64,000 nucleotides of DNA from Flavobacterium sp. (lineage in GTDB: Bacteria; Bacteroidota; Bacteroidia; Flavobacteriales; Flavobacteriaceae), in assembly GCA_020403245.1 (NCBI GenBank), contig JADBYA010000009.1:218794-282793 (forward strand), given 5' to 3'. Made by a program: the position numbers and the translations under genes. Shown piece by piece: positions 59,548 through 64,000 of this stretch. Position 1 is the first letter of the stretch; the number at the start of each line of letters is the position of its first letter. Below the pieces are notes generated by a model that made no database searches, was not told the origin of the DNA, and saw only the letters and a program-made list of their open reading frames with translations.

Positions 59548-60246
59548 TCAAAATAGTTTAGCTAAATAATCAAAGTGTTTTCCTTCCAAAATTAATTCGC
59601 ATTGCAAACCGTTGTCATGTGCTGCATTTTGCAACGTATTATAATCAAGATACAACCAAGGAAAAGCAACATCGGTTTCTCCTTTGTAAGTAACAGTAAA
59701 AATCAATTCGCCATAATAACCATCAGTCGGAACTATAAAACCACCATCTTCTTCTTGGTCAAACATATAAATGATATCGGAACTATCAATAAGGATTTGC
59801 CCGTTTGTATTTAAAAGGGACTTAAGTTTTTGCAAATAGTTCGAAGTCTTAGCCAATGTTCTAAATATTCCGGTGCCATTCATCAGTAAAATAATGGTAT
59901 CGAATTTTTCGTTTTCAACCTCTAAGAGATTTTGAACTCGTGCATTTTGCAACCCACGAAGTTGACAAGCTTTAATAGCGTTTTCGGAGATGTCTATCGA
60001 AGTAACATCAAATCCTTTTTTCTGAAGATGCAAACTATGACTTCCAGCGCCGCAACCAATGTCGAGAACTTTTCCTTTGGCAAGTTGTAACGCTTTTTTT
60101 TCCAGTTTAGGCATTTCCTTGTAACTTCTAAAAAGATATTCCACACTCATTTCATCGGCTTCCGAAATGTTGGTTTCTGTGACTAAGTCTTCGGGTGAAT
60201 TACTAGTTTGAAAATCGAGTATGGCTTTGCCGAATATATCTTTCAT
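59548..60246 (-). CDS. SAM-dependent methyltransferase
   Basis: 232 aa; KGKVLDIGCGAGSHSLHLQKKGFDVTSIDISENAI. Confidence 0.9.
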   Translation of the reverse strand: MKDIFGKAILDFQTSNSPEDLVTETNISEADEMSVEYLFRSYKEMPKLEKKALQLAKGKVLDIGCGAGSHSLHLQKKGFDVTSIDISENAIKACQLRGLQNARVQNLLEVENEKFDTIILLMNGTGIFRTLAKTSNYLQKLKSLLNTNGQILIDSSDIIYMFDQEEDGGFIVPTDGYYGELIFTVTYKGETDVAFPWLYLDYNTLQNAAHDNGLQCELILEGKHFDYLAKLF

Positions 60247-60365
60247 TTATTCTGAATTTATTTCAGAATCTTTTTTAAAGATTCTATTTTTAAGTTATTT
60301 GGTTATTCGTTTTGTGTAATTTTGTTTACAAATAAGGATTTAACAACCTTAAACAATTTTAAACA

Positions 60366-60860
60366 ATGTTAAACCAACTCGAACAATTACAAAAGCTTGC
60401 CAAAGATAAGCATATCGAAAACAAAAAGTATTTTGATAAGCTCAAAAAGAAAACACCTAAGAATTTGGATTATGTAATGCAGGATTTACACGATACCGAG
60501 TTCAAACGAACCAATTGTTTGAATTGTGCTAATTGTTGTAAAACGACAGGACCTTTATTTACTTCGGCTGATATTGAAAGAATTTCAAAGCATTTGAAAC
60601 AAAAACCACAACAATTCATCGACCAATATCTTCGCATTGATGAAGATAAGGATTATGTGTTGCAAAGCGTTCCGTGTACTTTTTTGGATGACCAAAACTA
60701 TTGTATGATATACGATTTGCGACCAAAAGCGTGTCGCGAATTCCCGCATACCGACAGAAAAAAATTTCAGCAAATAGCTGATTTGACATTAAAGAATGTA
60801 GCTATTTGCCCAGCAGCTTATAATATTGTAGAAGAAATGAAAAAAAAATTGCCTTTGTAA
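60366..60860 (+). CDS. YkgJ family cysteine-cluster protein
   Basis: 164 aa; NCLNCANCCKTTGP...CTFLDDQNYCMIYDLRPKACREFPHTD. Confidence 0.92.
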   Translation: MLNQLEQLQKLAKDKHIENKKYFDKLKKKTPKNLDYVMQDLHDTEFKRTNCLNCANCCKTTGPLFTSADIERISKHLKQKPQQFIDQYLRIDEDKDYVLQSVPCTFLDDQNYCMIYDLRPKACREFPHTDRKKFQQIADLTLKNVAICPAAYNIVEEMKKKLPL

Positions 60861-60865
60861 TCTTA

Positions 60866-60900
60866 GCTCCCCTCTACTTTGGAGAGGGGTTGGGGTGAGG
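60866..60900. repeat. GC-rich dispersed repeat between convergent genes
   Basis: AGCTCCCCTCTACTTTGGAGAGGGGTTGGGGTGAGG. Confidence 0.85.
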
Positions 60901-60901
60901 T

Positions 60902-62188
60902 TTAATAAATCAAATACTTTTTTCTCATCACTTTAAATTCATTCAATCCCTTTTCCCAGGATTTTCGAATTTCATTTTCCGAAGTTCCAGCTTCAATTTG
61001 CTGTTGTAGTTTTTTGGTTCCAGCAAGTTTGGTAAAAAATGAATTGAAAAATTTGTTTTTATCCGAAGTGGTATTGTACGCTTTTATTAACCATTTCAAT
61101 TCTAATTGTTTTACTTTTTCTATTTTGGATAAATCTTCTCCATAACATAATTGTCCTTTATGCATTGGTTCTTTGGCGCCAAAATTCGGAATCGGAGTAA
61201 AACTAAAATTACTCTTTGGTAAAAAAGGAGAACCATAAATCTGGAATTGCTTTTCGGTGCCTCGACCCACACTCACATTCGTTCCTTCAAACAAACACAA
61301 ACTAGCATACAAGTTTATGGCTTGGTCATTAGGTAAATTTGGAGAAGGTTTTACGGGTAAACTATAGTACTTTTCTCGTTTGTAATTGAGACAAGGAATT
61401 ACAGTTAAATTACATTGAATTCCCGGTCCTGAGCTTGTCAAAGGATTCAACCATTTTTCTCCATTAATCATTTTAGCATACTCACCAATGGTCATTCCGT
61501 GTAGTAATGGAATGGGATGCATCCCAACAAAACTCGTATATTCTTTTTCTAAAATCGGTCCATCTACAATTCCGCCATTCGGATTGGGTCTGTCAAGAAC
61601 AATAAGTTGAATATTATTCTCTGCACAAGCCTCCATCACATAATGTAACGAGGAGATATACGTGTAAAAACGGGCACCTACATCCTGCAAATCAAAAACC
61701 AAAATATCAAGACCAGCTAATTGTTCCGGTTTTGGTTTTTTATTATCGCCGTAAAGCGAAATAATTGGTAATCCGGTTTTGGTGTCTTTGCCATCTACTA
61801 CTTGTTCGCCCGCATCCGCTGTTCCTCGAAAACCATGTTCGGGAGCAAAGATTTTTTGGAGATTTATTTTTTCAGAAAGTAAATAGTCGACTATAGAAGT
61901 TTTAATAAACCTAACAGCTTCTTCACTTCCTATATTAGTATTATTTTTCACTTCTGTAAATTCTTTTATTGAAATAATCCCCGTCTGATTAGTCACAATC
62001 CCAATTTTATTATCTTTTAAAAAAGGTAAATAAGCAATATAATTGTCAGCGCCAGTTATAATGTCTTTATTATATTCGGTTTCAGCTCCCATCTCCTTTG
62101 GAGAGGGGTTGGGGGTGAGGCTTCCACAAGAAACCATTAGCAAAACCGAGAATAAAACTGTAATTTTGAACACTAAATTTGAAATCAT
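60902..62188 (-). CDS. DUF1343 / NamZ-like exo-beta-N-acetylmuramidase lipoprotein
   Basis: NKIGIVTNQTGI, FAPEHGFRGTADAGEQV, FDLQDVGARFYTYISSLHYVMEA, VLDRPNPNGG; start trimmed to MISNLVFKITVLFSVLLMVSCGS with lipobox. Confidence 0.9.
   Translation of the reverse strand: MISNLVFKITVLFSVLLMVSCGSLTPNPSPKEMGAETEYNKDIITGADNYIAYLPFLKDNKIGIVTNQTGIISIKEFTEVKNNTNIGSEEAVRFIKTSIVDYLLSEKINLQKIFAPEHGFRGTADAGEQVVDGKDTKTGLPIISLYGDNKKPKPEQLAGLDILVFDLQDVGARFYTYISSLHYVMEACAENNIQLIVLDRPNPNGGIVDGPILEKEYTSFVGMHPIPLLHGMTIGEYAKMINGEKWLNPLTSSGPGIQCNLTVIPCLNYKREKYYSLPVKPSPNLPNDQAINLYASLCLFEGTNVSVGRGTEKQFQIYGSPFLPKSNFSFTPIPNFGAKEPMHKGQLCYGEDLSKIEKVKQLELKWLIKAYNTTSDKNKFFNSFFTKLAGTKKLQQQIEAGTSENEIRKSWEKGLNEFKVMRKKYLIY
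61425..61450 (+). repeat. CCTGAGCTTGTC-type dispersed repeat inside namZ-like CDS, in frame
   Basis: GGTCCTGAGCTTGTCAAAGGATTCAA encodes (minus strand) LNPLTSSGP between GEKW and IQCNLTVIPC. Confidence 0.75.
62086..62121. repeat. GC-rich dispersed repeat inside namZ-like CDS, in frame
   Basis: AGCTCCCATCTCCTTTGGAGAGGGGTTGGGGGTGAGGC encodes LTPNPSPKEMGAE just after the lipobox Cys. Confidence 0.9.
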
Positions 62189-62192
62189 TCCA

Positions 62193-63425
62193 TTGAAATT
62201 AGAATATTTTATAGCAAAACGACTCATTACTGCTAAAGACCATAAAAGTAGTATATCCGCGCCAATAATAAAAATTGCCATCATTGCCATCGCCCTCGGA
62301 ATGATTATGATGATTGTTTCCATTGCTACTGGTATAGGTTTGCAACAAAAAATACGCCAAAAAGTATCGGCTTTTAACGGACATATAATTATCTCCGGAT
62401 ATAACGATAACAATTCGGATGTTAGTACTAAACCAATTTCTATTCAACAAAGTTTTTATCCAAATTTTAAAAACGTTGACGGTATTCAACACGTTCAAGC
62501 TGTTGCAAGCAAAGCTGGATTCATCAGAACCGAATCGGCTTTCGAGGGAATTATTTTCAAAGGCGTAGGCAATGATTATCAAACTGAAAATTTAAAAGAG
62601 TATTTAACCGAAGGAAGACTACCCAATTTCAAGTCCAATCTCAACGAAGAAGTGCTTATTTCTCAATATTTATGTAACAGGTTGGGGTTAAAACTCGGAG
62701 ACAAGTTTGTAACCTACTTCATGAAAGAGAATGACGAAGGTTTTAACCTGCGCAATTTCAAAATAGTCGGAATATACAATTCCGGCTTTCAAGAATTCGA
62801 CGCTAGTTACGTCATTGGCGATATTCGCCATTTGCAACGTATCAACAAATGGAAACCCGATCAAATTGGTGCATTCGAAGTGTTTGTTAACAATTTTACC
62901 CAAATTGAACCAATAGGACAGCAGGTGTATCAAGAAACCTCCTCCATTTTAGATTCCCAAACCATTGTCGAAAAATACTATTATATTTTCGAATGGCTTA
63001 AACTTTTCGATTTCAATATTATTATTATTTTAATAGTCATGATAGCAGTATCTACTATTAATATGGTCGTGGCGCTTTTGGTTTTAATTCTGGAAAGAAC
63101 CCAGATGATCGGAATCCTAAAATCACTCGGTGCCAACAATTGGTCCATACGAAAAGTGTTTCTCTACAACGCCGCCTACTTAATCGGTCGCGGATTACTT
63201 TGGGGAAATGTTATTGGAATTGGGCTGCTTTTAATTCAAAAATATTTTGGCATCATCAAACTTAACCCCGAGAGTTATTATGTCAATGTAGCACCAGTAG
63301 ATATTAATTTGTTCTACATTTTTTTACTCAATATCGGAACTGTTGTAATCTGTCTTTTAGTTCTGCTTATTCCTTCTTTTATCATTACTAAAATTACACC
63401 CTCTAAATCCATTCGCTTCGAGTGA
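62193..63425 (+). CDS. ABC transporter permease, LolC/FtsX family
   Basis: LKLEYFIAKRLITAKDHKSSISAPIIKIAIIAIALGMIMMIVSIATGIGLQQKIRQKVSAFNGHI; start uncertain, TTG at 62193 proposed because the ORF-track start lies inside namZ. Confidence 0.85.
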   Translation: MKLEYFIAKRLITAKDHKSSISAPIIKIAIIAIALGMIMMIVSIATGIGLQQKIRQKVSAFNGHIIISGYNDNNSDVSTKPISIQQSFYPNFKNVDGIQHVQAVASKAGFIRTESAFEGIIFKGVGNDYQTENLKEYLTEGRLPNFKSNLNEEVLISQYLCNRLGLKLGDKFVTYFMKENDEGFNLRNFKIVGIYNSGFQEFDASYVIGDIRHLQRINKWKPDQIGAFEVFVNNFTQIEPIGQQVYQETSSILDSQTIVEKYYYIFEWLKLFDFNIIIILIVMIAVSTINMVVALLVLILERTQMIGILKSLGANNWSIRKVFLYNAAYLIGRGLLWGNVIGIGLLLIQKYFGIIKLNPESYYVNVAPVDINLFYIFLLNIGTVVICLLVLLIPSFIITKITPSKSIRFE

Positions 63426-63439
63426 TTTGAAGCACAAGA

Positions 63440-63600
63440 TTTCCCGTCTTCAGGATGTTTAGTCCCGCTATCCGCTATATCTTTTTAGTTTGTCATGCTG
63501 AGCCTTTCGAAGCACAAACTAAAAAGGACCTATCTGCCTGCCGGAAGGTCGGGGCTAGAGTAGACTTTCTACTTTCATCAGGAAGAGGGCTGCCCTAGGT
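63440..63600. repeat. Composite dispersed repeat with capped hairpin
   Basis: CTTTTTAGTTTGT (63481-63493) / ACAAACTAAAAAG (63514-63526) flank CATGCTGAGCCTTTCGAAGC; preceded by TCCCGCTATCCGCTATAT. Confidence 0.7.
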
Positions 63601-63680
63601 AGCTAGTAGGTGTAGCTTTGTAAACAACAAGTTATCAACAGATTAAACAAACTTCAAAAAAAGCATGAAATTTATTTGGA

Positions 63681-63707
63681 TTGAGTTTGATTTAGTACTT
63701 ATATTTG
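63681..63707 (+). promoter_or_regulatory. Putative promoter 1 (TTG...TATATTTG) upstream of a non-coding leader
   Basis: TTG at 63681 and TATATTTG at 63700-63707. Confidence 0.55.
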
Positions 63708-63789
63708 CCCCCCTGCAAAGGGATAAAAGTTCTTTAAAAACTGTAAAAACGAGGATTTAGAATAAATTCAAAAATAATTTTAAAATTTC

Positions 63790-63819
63790 TTGTTGTTTAA
63801 AAAAGAATAATTACTTTTG
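63790..63819 (+). promoter_or_regulatory. Putative promoter 2 (TTG...TACTTTTG), possible rRNA operon leader downstream
   Basis: TTG at 63790 and TACTTTTG at 63812-63819 followed by CACCC; about 180 nt of structured non-coding leader follows to the window end. Confidence 0.5.
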
Positions 63820-64000
63820 CACCCGCTTTGAGAATGAATGTAGAGACAAGTTGAGACTTGTCTTTGAGAATGAAATTAGAGAATCTGAAACAATTTCAGG
63901 TTAAATACAAAGAAGAACACGTTCCTAGACATATTGAATTGACAGCCGTCTCGTTTATAAGACGAGACAACAAAAGAGAGTAATGTAATCGAGAGATTAA

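Noticed and set aside
62043-62192. N-terminal extension of the LolC-like ORF (MSAPVIMSLLYSVSAPISFGEGLGVRLPQ...)
   Set aside because: Lies antisense inside namZ and translates the GC-rich repeat (SFGEGLGVRLPQ); the typical permease start is near 62193.
62189-62413. N-terminal 75 aa of the NamZ ORF (MLSLYPEIIICPLKADTFW...)
   Set aside because: Antisense to the permease; a proper lipoprotein signal peptide starts at 62188.

Overview
Chromosomal window from a low-GC Bacteroidota, almost certainly Flavobacteriaceae/Flavobacterium-like. This is inferred from GldA, GLPGLI and DUF3857 proteins, TAnnTTTG promoters and characteristic dispersed repeats. Content is mostly housekeeping: etfAB, pdhB, a membrane pyrophosphatase, a deoxynucleoside kinase, a two-component system flanked by GLPGLI genes, metK, a SAM-I-like riboswitch followed by split metH and metF, gldA, DAHP synthase/chorismate mutase, rsgA, dtd, three tandem DUF3857 genes, aroA, tRNA-Pro, queA, kynU, kmo, an exbB-exbD-exbD-tonB operon, queE and a NamZ/DUF1343 lipoprotein. 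I found no transposase, prophage, CRISPR array or recognisable defence system. The most interesting signal is an unusually dense population of small palindromic dispersed repeats. They lie between genes and also in frame inside essential or housekeeping genes: aroA (4 sites), metH2 (3 sites plus the C-terminus), namZ (2 sites), and the C-termini of metH1 and rsgA. One appears to have enlarged a loop of the SAM riboswitch. Other points of note are a 12-cysteine duplicated tail on the H+-pyrophosphatase, a decayed queE 3' copy fused upstream of a signal-peptide-only TonB C-terminal domain, a terminator hairpin abutting a start codon, and a probable rRNA-operon leader at the right edge. All calls come from reading the sequence; no searches were run.
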